Positions 12,501-22,721 of a stretch of DNA of 64,000 nt are shown piece after piece. The notes below the pieces were generated by a model, which searched no databases, was not told where the DNA came from, and saw only the letters and a list, made by a program, of their open reading frames with translations. The position numbers and the translations under genes are program-made. The number at the start of each line of letters is the position of its first letter. Positions within the stretch are counted from its first letter, which is position 1. Origin of the DNA: Blumeriella jaapii (lineage: Eukaryota; Ascomycota; Leotiomycetes; Helotiales; Drepanopezizaceae); assembly GCA_009599575.1 (NCBI GenBank), contig VWND01000033.1, forward strand, positions 1 through 64,000, read 5' to 3'.

Positions 12501-12695
12501 AATATTATTTGCAACAATAATTTCGATTTCATTTGTATGAATTTTTTTAATATGTTTTTTGATATTTATACGATTTGCTAAAATTAAAGAACAAAAATCG
12601 CATTTAAAATTGTTTTGCGATATTTCGAGTTCTGGAAAAGGTTTTAAATCGAATTCTAATGAAAAAAGTCGTATTAATTCTAAACTGTTTTTCAA
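9525..12695 (-). CDS. OrsD/tyrosine-recombinase-like/RecQ helicase, 1056-codon open frame
   Basis: Longest frame in the window. Residues 32-53 form C-x2-C-x12-H-x4-H (C32, C35, H48, H53), the second finger of an OrsD-like domain. Residues about 300-360 are Ser/Asn-rich. Residues about 640-850 carry R656 in RGTELISL, Q779-K-Y-R782, H823 in NHSLITKEL and Y832 in YGR; the H-to-Y spacing of 9 equals that of the W/H and Tyr in Cre-type recombinases. Helicase motif I is PTSSSKSL (K990), with Ser where Gly is usual, followed by motif Ia-like IIIVPLIGLKSDL. The frame ends at a T6 tract (9540-9545); one base fewer lets it run into NECHLL. The first finger lies upstream in another frame (12740-13270). 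AT-biased codons give a protein rich in N, K, I and L. Expected role: DNA-binding helicase at chromosome ends. Activity is doubtful given the motif changes. Confidence 0.75.
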   Translation of the reverse strand: MKNSLELIRLFSLEFDLKPFPELEISQNNFKCDFCSLILANRINIKKHIKKIHTNEIEIIVANNINKYYSIVTTQSLERNRWYFEVKQIDNSVNEIEDNIHFNEISEDLPSDLLIAQNLLIEELNLKESLFYENLNSSKINLSDNLTNFQAKTRYAEFIQNYKPQELYDLYELYNQDKDDELIKFIIDNIQEILYLSLNKITWINKSHLNILNSFEPNKIGNKEFKILLISKSRVDYFAFFNNFITFFFRSYNLKLYKTSKPIFKIDTKLEEKINDLLLQAINYINDPKIEVSSKNFTKTINRNINKAYNNRILIDDLSSDNSEIEFDNSISNESILSDDSNSNNISNNSNTSNNSWSFGRLSNVDTKQNSYISFLKKYKNSETDRNPLLIEFQKLLSNIIFEILIQKQDLNIFESPINAYFAIKSLKSNFTLRNTLDLSGYYFKFIYCSQLIFLNKAINILFCNSQSNLNNILTKLINNFFKNNSNTALSELLLHRSFCFIVNKNLSSNSNVTIHSLTENTVSYKNVVLNIDNLRFVFKELILKTEQILKKNLIFFISESEYSHITLDDFAKYEDRNNTTLFLSFKNLHPNKKANDKWLFNKVIKSSKLRARFYNFSNQKLQIKPQAIKAYLKLNFNLKKLFLIDFYLDCDLPIRGTELISLRNCNSRKNKRELFLDIGSGLFIINISKFKSQYSSEKLASNIRYIPLKISTLVLYYMVLVKPFIRILNISISANNNQYKTVSAYFFYTNKRFLKSADISNYLKSFCLVKIDQPLTIQKYRQIIVAIIKYFIKENLDINSITLINSNNSFTNNKLQANQINHSLITKELNYGRNSNTFENTRSDLQSKYLQFCLRYFDFFGLNNKEIINNSFLNNLDIINKVRINKNKTESLTFALRYQKPLLNNNSKAKKHNKQASFEYNSINKKIKLTNLNYLSIIPIGDNTLLLLLREFLNNSEIDFIISEQETLLKSILLKVPYILGILPTSSSKSLIYLLCAALSNAKITIIIVPLIGLKSDLFKRANEFGIPVSNYEDNLKFKTITLISIETLKKRYIY

Positions 12696-12739
12696 AGATT
12701 CGATTTTTAACGATTGATAAATAATTAAGCTTTGTTTAA

Positions 12740-13270
12740 TTAATTTATTTCGATCGTTTTTTGAAATTGAATGGAAATGTTTTTTTTACGTATATGTTGT
12801 TCAAATCCAGTAATAGATGAATTACAAAACAAACAAAGCAATAATTCAAAATCTATATAATAAGATAAAAATTGAAAATCAGGTAAATCTTGAAACGCTT
12901 TTTTAGGATTTAAATCGTTAGTAGTACGAAAGTTACTAAAATAATGAATATTAGCGCTGTTTATCAAAGGGATGGAAGATATTTGAATGTTTGACATATC
13001 GAATTTTTTTAAAAAAAAATCGTATAATCGAAGAAATTCGAAGAAAATAAGAATAAGTTTTTTTAGGGGTTTTTTTGAAGTTTTTGAAGTTTTTGAAGTT
13101 TTTGAAGTTTTGGGAGTTTTGGGAGTTTTGGTTTTGGAAGTTTTGGTAGTTTTGGTAGTTTTGGGGGTTTTGGAGGTTTTGGAGGTTTTGGTGGTTTTGG
13201 GGGTTTTGGGGGGGGGTTTTTGGGAGTTTTGATAATTTGGGTGGTGTGTGTGGTTTTGAAAAATTTTCAA
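12740..13270 (-). CDS. N-terminal part of the helicase with first OrsD-like finger, copy I
   Basis: A 176-codon frame. Its first third is a Lys/Thr/Pro repeat encoded by the GGTTTTGGN minisatellite. From the internal Met at 12997 the sequence (MSNIQISSIPL...) is conserved with copy III, so I prefer that start. Near the end, LLCLFCNSSITGFEQHIRK gives C-x2-C-x9-H, the first half of an OrsD-like finger. In copy I the T8 tract at 12780-12787 throws the frame into a stop. In copy III the same place (T5 at 29696) stays open into the downstream frame, showing the two frames are one protein. Confidence 0.6.
   Translation of the reverse strand: MKIFQNHTHHPNYQNSQKPPPKTPKTTKTSKTSKTPKTTKTTKTSKTKTPKTPKTSKTSKTSKTSKKPLKKLILIFFEFLRLYDFFLKKFDMSNIQISSIPLINSANIHYFSNFRTTNDLNPKKAFQDLPDFQFLSYYIDFELLLCLFCNSSITGFEQHIRKKNISIQFQKTIEIN
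13073..13240. repeat. 9-bp GGTTTTGGN minisatellite, copy I
   Basis: Tandem 9-bp units (GGTTTTGGA/T/G) interrupted by GTTTTTGAA units. On the minus strand it reads as K-T-P/K-T-T/K-T-S in this copy. In copies II and III the same array reads as P-K-P, because an indel in a neighbouring G tract changes the frame. The plus-strand V/L frame is a shadow. Confidence 0.85.
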
Positions 13271-13319
13271 AACTTTAATTAAAGTTTTCGCGTAGCCTAT
13301 AGCAACGATAATTTTAATT

Positions 13320-13405
13320 AAATAAATTATTCGAAAACTTTAATTAAATAAATTATTCGAAAACTTTAATTAATTAAATTATTCGAAAACTTTAATTAAT
13401 TAAAT
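13320..13405. repeat. Tandem ~25-bp repeats TTCGAAAACTTTAATTAAAT, copy I
   Basis: Four head-to-tail units between the helicase N-terminus and the conserved upstream block. The same repeats lie at 25497-25595 and 30217-30316. Confidence 0.8.
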
Positions 13406-13419
13406 TAAATTACAAAAAA

Positions 13420-13720
13420 GACACTTACAGCAGAGGGCAGACTGATACACCGACTCATACTTATTCACTATATATATAAGACCCCGTGGGACAATTCACG
13501 GGCCGGAGCCATAGAATTTGCATGCAACTAGGTTCTATAAGTAGAGTGGCGGAGCATTAAGGCAGAACGCCTGGCAATCCTTTTCCCGTGGCTTTACGGG
13601 TTCTCAATGGGGTAACGAAGGAATTGAACCTACAGAAACCATCAACCACTACACTATAGGTGCTTTAGGACTTTTGTCCCGAAAGCATACGAACGACTAG
13701 GTTATATAAAGTATATAATT
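13420..13720 (-). promoter_or_regulatory. Conserved upstream block with tRNA-like A/B boxes and a TATA-like element, copy I
   Basis: About 300 bp of higher-GC, non-repetitive DNA found once per unit. On the minus strand a B-box-like GGTTCAATTCC (13620-13630) lies 28 nt after the start of an A-box-like TATAGTGTAGTGG (13646-13658). A tRNA would have about 44 nt, so an anticodon arm is missing and this is not an intact tRNA. The block also holds a hairpin CCCGTG/CACGGG (13483-13502). For the leftward helicase gene there is a TATATATAGTG element near 13470 and a GTAAGT that could be a 5' splice site near 13430. It may be a tRNA-derived SINE remnant, a Pol III transcript, or the helicase promoter and leader. 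Function is unknown. Confidence 0.45.
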
Positions 13721-13785
13721 TTTTTAAAGTTTATTTTGTGCGTGTGTGGGATTAGGCGAATGTGGGTTTAAGCGAAAGTTAAATT

Positions 13786-15254
13786 TTGCGACCGTGCACG
13801 ATTTTCTGAACGTTTGCATTGCGATTAATAATAAATCGAATTGTATAAAATAAAGAAATTAAATAAGTTTTTTTAATATTAATAACCCAAATATAAAAAG
13901 AATTATACGATTCTATTAAGAAATAGGCTGGTATTTTACTAGTAAATACGAATACCGCAGGCTGTAGCATTAGGCTTTGGAGCCAAGCTATTCTTGGTCC
14001 GTGCGTCAGTTCGTAAAACGCTTGCATTGCGATTAATAATAAATCGAATTATATAAAATAAAAAGAATTAAATAAGTTTTAATATTAATAACCCAAATAT
14101 AAAAAGAATTGAACGATTCTATTAAGAAATGGGCTGGTGTTTTACTAGTAAATACGAATACCGCAGGCTGTAGAATTAGGCTTTGGAGCCAAGCTTTTTA
14201 TGGCCCGTGCGTCAGTTCGTAGAACGCTTGCATTGCGATTAATAATAAATCGAATTGTATGAAATAAAACGAATTAAATAAGTTTTAATATTAATAACCC
14301 AAATATAAAAAGAATTGAACGATTCTATTAAGAAATGGGCTGGTGTTTTACTAATAAATACGAATACCGCAGGCTATAGAATTAGGCTTTGAAGCCAAGT
14401 TATTCTTGGTCCGTGCGTTAATTCGTAGAACGTTTGCATTGCGATTAGTAATAGATCGAATTGTACAAAAATAAAAAGAATTAAATAAGTTTTAATATTA
14501 ATAACCCAAATATAAAAAGAATTAAACGATTCTATTAAGAAATGGGCTGGTGTTTTACTAGTAAATACGAATACCGCAGGCTATAGAATTAGGCTTTGGA
14601 GCCAAGTTATTCTTGGCCCGTGCGTTAATTCGTAGAACGCTTGCATTGCGATTAATAATAAATCGAATTGTATGAAATAAGACGAATTAAATAACTTTTA
14701 ATATTAATAACCCAAATATAAAAAGAATTGAACGATTTTATTAAGAAATGGGCTGGTGTTTTACTAGTAAATACGAATACCGCAGGCTGTAGAATTAGGC
14801 TTTGGAGCCAAGTTATTCTTGGTCCGTGCTTCAATTCGTAGAACGTTTGCATTGCGATTAGTAATAAATCGAATTGTACAAAATAAAAAGAATTAAATAA
14901 GTTTTAATATTAATAACCCAAATATAAAAAGAATTGAACGATTCTATTAAGAAATGGGCTGGTGTTTTACTAGTAAATACGAATACCGCAGGCTGTAGAA
15001 TTAGGCTTTGGAGCCAAGTTATTTCTTGGTCCGTGCTTTAAATTCGTAGAACGTTTGCATTGCGATTAGTAATAGATCGAATTGTACAAAATAAAAAGAA
15101 TTAAATAAGTTTTAATATTAATAACCCAAATATAAAAAGAATTGAACGATTCTATTAAGAAATGGGCTGGTGTTTTACTAGTAAATACGAATACCGCAGG
15201 CTGTAGAATTAGGCTTTGGAGCCAAGTTATTTTTGGTCCGTGCGTTAATTCGTA
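13786..15254. repeat. ~206-bp tandem array, copy I (about 7 units)
   Basis: Units begin near TTGCATTGCGATTA and carry a conserved core: GGGCTGGTGTTTTACTAG, ACCGCAGGCTGTAG, GGCTTTGGAGCCAAG, then a small hairpin CCAAG-TTATT-CTTGG and TCCGTGC. A 66-codon minus frame recurs in many units but spans unit borders, and 206 is not a multiple of 3. I treat it as a by-product of array homogenisation. Some units (near 14436-14650) match units in copy III almost exactly. Confidence 0.9.
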
Positions 15255-16535
15255 GAGACTTAAATAACGTTATTATTAATTAATAATATTTATAAGCTTT
15301 TGCCTATAAAATATTAATAATTTGTAAGCTAAATACGAATTTAATTTTATTTTTTAAAATCGAAAAATTCTTGCGAAAAAACCGATTTAGTGACCAAAAA
15401 AAGTCGGGTACCAGGGTCTGCCAAGATTAGGGTTAGAAGGGGGGGTTATTACAACTTTTTAATTTATTAATCGTATTTATAAGCTTTTGCGCATAAAAGA
15501 TTAATAATTAATAAGTTAAATACAAATATAAATTTATTTTTAAAATCGAATAATTTTTGCGAAAAAAAAAAAAACCGACCTGGTGACCAAAGAAAGTCGG
15601 TTACCAGGGTCTGCCAAGATTAGGGTTAGAAGGGGGGGTTATTACAACTTTTTAATTTATTAATCGTATTTATAAGCTTTTGCGTATAAAAGATTAATAA
15701 TTAATAAGTTGAATACAAATATAATTTTATTTTTAAAATCGAATAATTTTTGCGAAAAAACCGACCTGGTGACCAAAGAAAGTCGGTTACCAGGATCTGC
15801 CAAGATTAGGATTAAAGGGGGGGGGTTATTACAACGTTTTAATTTATTAATCGTATTTATAAGCTTTTGCGTATAAAAGATTAATAATTAATAAGTTAAA
15901 TACAAATATAATTTTATTTTTAAAATCGAATAATCTTTGCGAAAAAATCGACCTGGTGACCAAAAAAAGTCGGTTACCAGAGTCTGCCAAGATTAGGGTT
16001 AGAGGGGGGGATTATTACAACGTTTTAATTTATTAATCGTATTTATAAGCTTTTGCGTATAAAAGATTAATAATTAATAAGTTGAATACAAATATAATTT
16101 TATTTTTAAAATCGAATAATCTTTGCGAAAAAATCGACCTGGTGACCAAAGAAAGTCGATTACCAGGGTCTGCCAAAATTAGGGTTAGAGGGGGGGGTTA
16201 TTACAACTTTTTAATTTATTAATCGTATTTATAAGCTTTTGCGTACAAAAGATTAATAATTAATAAGCTGAATACAAATATAATTTTATTTTTAAAATCG
16301 AATAATTTTTGCGAAAAAACCGACCTGGTGACCAAAGAAAGTCGGTTACCAAGGTCTGCCAAGATTAAGGTTAGAAGAGGGGGTTAATACAACTTTTTAA
16401 TTTATTAATCGTATTTATTAGCTTTTGCGTACAAAAGATTATTAATTAATAAGCCGAATACGAATATAATTTTATTTTTCAAATCGAATAATTTTTGCGA
16501 AAAAACCGACCTGGTGACCAAAGAAAATTGGTCAC
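15255..16535. repeat. ~185-bp tandem array with TTAGGGTTAG, copy I (about 7 units)
   Basis: Each unit holds CTGCCAAGATTAGGGTTAG followed by a run of about 7 G, then TTATTACAACTTTTTAATTT, and an imperfect hairpin CCTGGTGACC ... GGTTACCAGG. TTAGGG faces right. Unit length ranges from about 183 to 193 bp because of A-tract changes. The last unit is interrupted at 16536 by gypsy element A and resumes at 23019. Confidence 0.9.
16531..16535. other. Target-site duplication of gypsy element A (left)
   Basis: GTCAC abuts the left LTR. The right copy at 23019-23023 is ATTAC, differing by one G-to-A and one C-to-T change. The uninterrupted site (GGTCACCAGG, as at 28891) confirms the duplicated bases. 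Confidence 0.75.
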
Positions 16536-16832
16536 TATGACGATCTAATCAGTCGAAAAGCTGGGAGATCAGTCAACTGGTCGCCGAGTTCATATGATAT
16601 AAAAAACGAGCCTTTGGTTTTGTAACAAAAATATTCATTTAAAATCAATAACTGCAAAAGGCAGAAGTTGCTAAAAAAAAAAAGCTTTATATATATAAAT
16701 AATTTTTATAATTAATAAAAAAACTTATCAGAAAACCAAAAAGCTTGCAGCTATACGTAATTACTGAAAAACTTGCAACTATACGTAGTTGCTGGAATAA
16801 TACGAAAAGTGGCAACGGAATAAATCGTTATA
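16536..16832 (-). repeat. 3' LTR of gypsy element A
   Basis: 297 bp with TG...CA-type ends degraded to TATGACGATC and CGTTATA. It carries two tandem copies of a ~32-bp segment centred on GCAGCTATACGTAGTTGC; element B has only one. A TATATATATAA stretch marks the likely promoter. Confidence 0.85.
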
Positions 16833-17075
16833 CTACCCTCCCGTCCGAAAAAAGCGCGCTTTCGAGCTTTTATTTATTAATACGTCGCTATTTAAATAAT
16901 CGTACGAATCTAAACTTTCGGAATACGCTTTCAGCCAATCTATAAGTTTTGCAGAAAGACCGGAAAGCTTTTTATACGTCAAATAAAAATCGCGCATTTT
17001 TAGAAAAGCATATATAAAATCAGACGCGGAATACCACGTGAAATTTTTATTTAAGCCTATTTAAAAAGCTTTGTA

Positions 17076-17357
17076 TTAAAAGGTTTTCCGCTGTATTCGA
17101 CAAGCGATTAATTTTTCGATTTCGTATTCGAACTTATTAATTATATTAATAAATTTAAAAACTAAATTAATCTGATCTAAAAACGCGTCGTCAGCTGCTT
17201 TACGCAGTCGATTAGCATAAAAAACTGGATATACGTTTATAATATTAAAAAGATTTAATTTAAAAGCGTTGTCGAAAACTTTGGCTACAATTTTAAAAAA
17301 GCCGTTTATAAAATTGTCGAGTTTGCGAAAGGGCCGAAAAATCGGAAATAAACGCAT
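17076..17357 (-). pseudogene. Integrase C-terminal fragment of gypsy element A
   Basis: Frame contains MRLFPIFRPFRKLDNFINGF and NVYPVFYANRLRKA, matching the conserved RP-x-x-KLD-x-x-x-x-GPF ... HPVFH-x-x-x-LR end of fungal Ty3/gypsy integrases. His in HPVFH has become Tyr (YPVFY), a C-to-T type change. Its equivalent in element B is at 60758-61039. Confidence 0.8.
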
Positions 17358-18181
17358 ATCGAGCTATACGTAATCGCTAATATTAAAATCGATCGCGCGG
17401 CGAAATTTATTCGCATTTTTTTTTATTTTGTCGTAGATTTGTTAAAAGTATAATTTAGCGAGGTTTCAGGCGTCGTAATAACGGCGAGCATACGCACGAG
17501 CTTCGTTTGCGTTTAATTTATATATAAAAAAATTAAAAAAAAAAAAAAATATCGAATTTCCAATTTCAATTAATATAAAAAATATAACCGTATATAATTT
17601 CAAAAAGTAAAAAGCTATCTAAACTTTCGTAAAAAAAAAAACCATTTAAGCGAAATCTATTATTAAAAAAAATTCGTTCTAATCGTTTTAATAAAAGTTT
17701 ACGAAAAATCGAAAGCGTTTTTGCAAATATTAATTGTAAATTTCGGTTTAACCGTCGGTTTCAAAATAAGCGGCTATCGAAAGCTTTAGTTACGTACCGA
17801 GTATTTTATTTAATTCAAACCAGAAAATAAAACTAATACTAAAGCTTACGATCGCTAATAATATTTTTTTAAAAAACTAAAATACTTATATACGTAAAAT
17901 ATATACAATTTAGCGAAGCTTCGAACGTCGATATTTTTATAACAAAAAATCGAAATAATTTATTTAAAAAAGCGATTTATTATTACGAATACGTTATCGT
18001 AGCCGTGTTTATTTTTATTAAAATTGTAAAAATCTATTATAACGTATTTTCAAAAATAGTTAAAAACAAAAAAAAGCTAAAAAAAGCCGAAGCGTTTATT
18101 TTTTAAAATAAAACTTTTTCGATAAGCGTAACAATTGCGATAATATTATTTTACAAAAGCTGTTATACCTTGCTAATAATA

Positions 18182-18403
18182 TTAATTCGAAAGCAATCGC
18201 GTAATTTTACGAGCGTTAAAATAAACGGTGGAAATCTGGTGGTATATTTTTCGTATAAAAGCCAAACGAAAATAATCGACGTCTGGTATTATCAAACGAT
18301 CGTAATATAACAACAGATCGCGTTTAAATATATACGAAAACGAAATATTATTATCGTTGTTTTTTTTCGCAGCGTTTCGTACAATTTTTTTTCGAAAAGC
18401 CAT
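18182..18403 (-). pseudogene. Integrase zinc-binding region of gypsy element A
   Basis: Frame includes LLYYDRLIIPDVDYFRLAFI and YHQISTVYFNARKITRLL, corresponding to the Y-x-x-R-(I/L)-x-V-P ... H-D-x-x-x-A-G-H-x-G-x-x-K-T linker and HHCC domain. The metal-binding His residues are mostly lost. The homologous frame in element B is at 59723-59941. Confidence 0.7.
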
Positions 18404-18899
18404 TAGGCTGCTAGTTATGCGATTAACGTAAAAAATTTAATTAACGATACGAAATGCGAAAAAGAAATCAGCTATTTTAACGATAAAAACAGCTGTTTCG
18501 AAGGCCGTAAAAAATCGAAGTTTTTTAATTAAAAAGCGGTGATTAATCTGATCGGCTCGAAAAAAGATTTATAAGCGTTAAATACGTTTAAAAAAGTTTT
18601 AACGATCGAATTCGCTCGTACGACGTATTAATGCGTTAGCTAAAAAATTGTGTTTATTTGGTTTGTACGTAATAAAAAAATTGTAATCGGCGAAAAGCTC
18701 GGCCCAGCGTGCTTATCGAACGTTTAAGGATTTGAAAATCATAAAATACTTTAAAGCTTTATAATTAATAATAATTTTAATTTAATAAATTAAATTAATT
18801 AATTTAATACGAAAGTTGCTTAAAAATTTTACGATTGCGAGCATCTTTTTGTCGTATACGACGTAGTTCAGCTTTGCGAAAATTATAGTTTTGCTAAAA

Positions 18900-19860
18900 T
18901 AAACGACTAAAAACCAATCGTTATTATAAAATTGCGAAAGCACAAAAGCTATTACGCCGTCGGAAGCGTTAATTTTTAATATACAAAAAAGATTTTACCT
19001 GTAATATTATAAAACTAATATAATAATAAAAGCTAATATAAAAAGGTCGAAACTTTTCTGACATTTAAAAATAAAATAAAAAAAACGTTAGTTTTAATCA
19101 AATGGACCAAAAACTTTATAATTATACCGTAGTTTCGAATAAAACGTCGGTAAAAATTATAAAAACCAAAAAAACTTTATATATTTTTTACAATAGTAAA
19201 AAGCTTCCAATAAGCGACTACGGAGATTTTTTCTAAATCTACTTTTAAGCTTTTAATCGAAATAATAAAACCTAAATAACGGATCCGAATAACGTTAAAT
19301 TTAAACTTTCGAATATCGGCCTGTAATTCAGCGTCAGCGAGCCTTTGAAACATTTTGCGAACGTATATAACGTATTTTAAAAAATCGGACGAATAAATAA
19401 AAATATTATTTAAATATGCAATACAAAAATCGTTTAAATAATCGAAAAAAACGTCGTTTATATAATATTAATAAATTGCGGGTTTATTAATAAAGCTAAA
19501 AAGTAGCATTTTATATTTATAAACGCCGTAACGCGTACGAAACGTCGTTAATTTTTTATTAACGGAGTTTATTCGAATTTTATAAAAAGCTTAACGAATA
19601 TCGAGCTTCGTAAAAATTCGTATTTCCGAAAAACGAACAAAAGTCTTATCGATAAAAAAAAAAAATAGCGATTTTTACGAATAATATTATTAAAAGCTCG
19701 ATAATCGATACAAAAACGCAGTAAACCGTCGGGTTTTTTAACGAAAAGCATTAAAACAGCGAAAAAAGCGGTAAAAAATTCGATAAAACCTTTGTTAAAA
19801 TTATTTTACAAATAGATTTTAACAATCTCGAGCTTTAAAATCGATATTTTATATAAAAAA
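18900..19860 (-). pseudogene. Reverse transcriptase/RNase H fragments of gypsy element A
   Basis: Broken frames match element B's polymerase. The clearest part (19569-19751) has MLFVKKPDGLLRFCIDYRAF, the KK-x-DG-x-x-R-x-x-x-DYR-x-x-N motif of Ty3/gypsy reverse transcriptase. RNase H-like sequence continues to about 18900. Numerous TAA/TAG codons interrupt it. Confidence 0.75.
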
Positions 19861-20895
19861 ATATATTTCAGCTTTTTTTCATTTATAATAAGCTCGATTT
19901 TATAGTCGTAAGGCCGGTAAAAAGCTAGCTCGTTACTAGCGATTTTAAAAAACACGTATTCGAAGTTTTTATACTCCGAAAAAAAAAATTCGAAAAAAAG
20001 TTTATTCGAAGTTAGCTCTGCTAAACTAGTTAAAAAAATCGAAATCGATATTTTATTAATTTTGAAACGTTCGAAAAAATTATAAAATTAAATTTTAAAA
20101 AAAATATTATACGTAAAATCGTTTAATATTCTGTCGATTTCGTATAAAAAAATTAAAAATATTTCAACTGCTTTTTTTCTAAAAATCAGCTTAAAAGCGT
20201 ATATAATAATCTGACAAATAAAAATTAAATAAGCAATAAATTAAAAGATTCGTTTTCGAACTGGTCGTTTAAAAAATTTAAAAAATAATTTGTTTGAATT
20301 ATCGATTATATTAAGCTGAAAGGCTATCGCGGCGAAGACTTTTCTTCGGTTTTTAATATAACTGTTTTTCGTAAAACGAAAAAGCTGTTTTAACGAAAAA
20401 AAAAAAGAAAAAAAAAAAATAATAAAAAAGGAATCGGCAGCCTGAAAAAATAGTGTAATTTCTTAAATTATCTTATTGACGTCGCTATCGAAATTAGCAT
20501 CGCGAATAAAATTCGACCTTTTCGCGCTTCGCACAGCGTCGTAAACCTGCCACAATTAATCAAGGTTTTTATCACGTTTTACAGCGTCGTTTTAATAACG
20601 AAATTAAATTTTTCGAAAGTGCAAATAAAAAACTTTAATATAACGAGCGTAAAAAATTATAAAAAAGTAAAATTTCGGCCAATAAAGCTTACGTTTATTA
20701 CAATTTAATAAAATTTAATATTCGGCCAACCAAGCTTTTTTTAAAATCATATTATAATTTCCGAAATTAATAATTAAAAAAAAAGTAAACGATTATATTC
20801 GATTATTAATAATAAAATTGAAAAGCGTAAGATATATAATTAAATAACCACGAGCTTTATTATATCTTTTTACAAAAAAAAAAAGCCGGGAAAAA

Positions 20896-21096
20896 TTAAA
20901 TCAAAAGTTTTAAAAAAAAAAAAAAGAATTTAATTAACGCCGAATCGATCAACGTATAACCGTTCGCTTTAAAATCGGCGAACGTTTTTATTTTGTACGA
21001 AAAGCTATTTTTAATAAATATAACAGAAATTGTTAATAAATCGCTATCAAAAAGCTTTCGAACGTTAAAATAACGCATATCGCGTAATACGCCCAA
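20896..21096 (-). pseudogene. Retropepsin-like fragment of gypsy element A
   Basis: Frame contains FADFKANGYTLIDSALIKFF, aligning with the (A/V)-D-(S/T/C)-GAN-G-Y-x-x-I-D region of fungal gypsy proteases. The catalytic DSG-type triplet reads DFK, explicable by C-to-T plus two G-to-A changes. Element B shows the same DFK. Confidence 0.6.
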
Positions 21097-21479
21097 AAAA
21101 AAAGCTTTGTTTAAGCCTAGGCGTTTCTCCGATTGGCGGAAAAGCTTTCAATTTCCTCGTATACGTTTTAAAAATCGTTTGAAAAAAGATTTTCGTTTTT
21201 ATTATTATTATCAAAAAGCGAATTTTCGGCCGGTTCGACCTCGTTTATATTTATCAACCTGAAAAAACCTTTGGGTAAAATCGAAAATCGGCTCGTAAAA
21301 AGTCGTGCAAATTAGCCTTTTTAAACTTTCTAATATAAAATAAAAAACGAGCGTTATCGTTGGTCCGATCGAAAAAGAAAAACGTCAAAAAAAACGTTTT
21401 GGCGTGGAAAAGAAAAAAAAACAAAAGACTAAAAAAAAGCTTATAAAACATTTAAACGACTTTCGTACGTACGATTTAA

Positions 21480-22598
21480 TTCGTAATACGCTTTGATTAA
21501 AAACCTACCATTTTGATAAATAATAAATTTAATTAAAAAACGATTCGCGTATAAAATTCGTTTAATTAATTAATTTTATTTTTTTTATCGAACGACGATA
21601 AACCAATTTTTAAAAGTCGTTATACGCGCTTATTCCAAATGCAGCTTTTCTCGTAAACGCTTTAGTATTTTATCGCGAAAAGCGTTCCGAAATTGTTTAT
21701 CGGTTCGTATTTAAGCGTTCGCTACGAAAATGAAAAATCGCAAATAAAATCGCTAAAAATCGTCGTGCGTATTTATTGCAAATATTTTAAATTCGTTTTC
21801 GGCTTTTTAAACGTCGGAAAAATCGGCCAGAAAATCGGCGACCTTTTTTATTAATTTTTCGAAAAATATAAAATCGAAACGGTTTAAAATACGCGGAGTA
21901 AAAAACTTTTTCGCTACGCTTTCGGTCTGATCGAATATATAATTTTTGCGAAATCGATCGCTAGCAAAATAATCGTAATAAAATTCGAAATTATCGAAAA
22001 CTTTAGTTTTTTAATAACGTATTTTGTAATTTTTACTATTATTTAATTTAAACTTAAAATTCGAAACGCGTTTTATGCGAGCTAATCGAAAATCAGCAAA
22101 TAAATAAAAACTATAACGTTTAAAAAGCGCGCTAAAGTTTTGGCCGTTAAAAAAAAATCTAAAAAAAGTTCGCGAAAAGCGTGGAAATTGATTTGCAACG
22201 TTTGTTGGTTAAAATAAAACGTTGCGAAAAAAAAAAACAGCAAATTCGCGATTGGCAAAAGCACGTTCGATAAATTCTACCAAACGCTTTAATTAAAAAG
22301 TTTGTCGCAGTCGTATAATTTCCAGAAATTGTCGTTTACGCTTTTGCGCTTTTTTTAATTGATTTTGCAAAAGTTTCAATTAAACGCTTTCAGCGCTAGG
22401 CTGGAAAATAACAAGCGAAATAATTAGCGCTCTGTCTTTTCTTTTGTTTTTTTTTCCTCGGGAAAAAGATTGTTTTTCAGAAAAAAAAGCTTCTGAAAAA
22501 AGCTGCTTTTTCGCTGATTAAAAAAAAAAAAAAGGTTAAAATATAATAACAAAAGCTAAAAAGCTTTATTAAAAGAAAAATCGTTAAACAAAAGCTAT
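21480..22598 (-). pseudogene. gag remnant of gypsy element A
   Basis: Homologous to the gag region of element B (55528-56670) but fully broken. The former start ATG is ATA at 22596-22598. Short frames such as 22082-22264 match B's segment around NQFPRFSRTFFKSPFDG. No nucleic-acid-binding knuckle can be recognised. Confidence 0.65.
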
Positions 22599-22721
22599 TT
22601 TTCGCAAAATACGAAAATAAGCCTTTTTACGACCGGTCGATTATTTTAATATAATTCGTAAGAAATTCAAAAGAAAAAATAATTTACGCCGTCGCCAGCG
22701 TAAAAAAAAAATTATTAATAA

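Larger units (their letters stand above)
8118..12997 (-). pseudogene. Subtelomeric OrsD/RecQ-like helicase, copy I (full length, frameshifted)
   Basis: Read on the minus strand, this is a nearly complete gene for a roughly 1600-residue protein: OrsD-like (DUF3505) Cys/His N-terminus, a long middle with tyrosine-recombinase-like residues, a RecQ-type helicase core, a cysteine-rich region after the helicase, and a C-terminal tail ending at the TAG at 8118-8120. I take the start as the Met at 12997, conserved in copy III; an upstream Met at 13270 would add a low-complexity N-terminus. The frame is broken at about seven places, mostly homopolymers: T8 at 12780, T6 at 9540, T8 at 9225, T6 near 9154, then near 8960, 8660 and T9 at 8466. 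A TAA also lies near 9083. Few stops look RIP-like, so either it is recently dead or the assembly has homopolymer errors. Fungal subtelomeres commonly carry such genes. Confidence 0.8.

Noticed and set aside
12987..13232. Plus-strand Val/Leu/Gly frame of 81 codons
   Set aside because: It is the complement of the GGTTTTGGN minisatellite that encodes the Lys/Pro/Thr stretch on the other strand.
13600..13720. Intact tRNA gene on the minus strand
   Set aside because: A and B boxes are too close for a tRNA and there is no acceptor stem pairing or anticodon arm.
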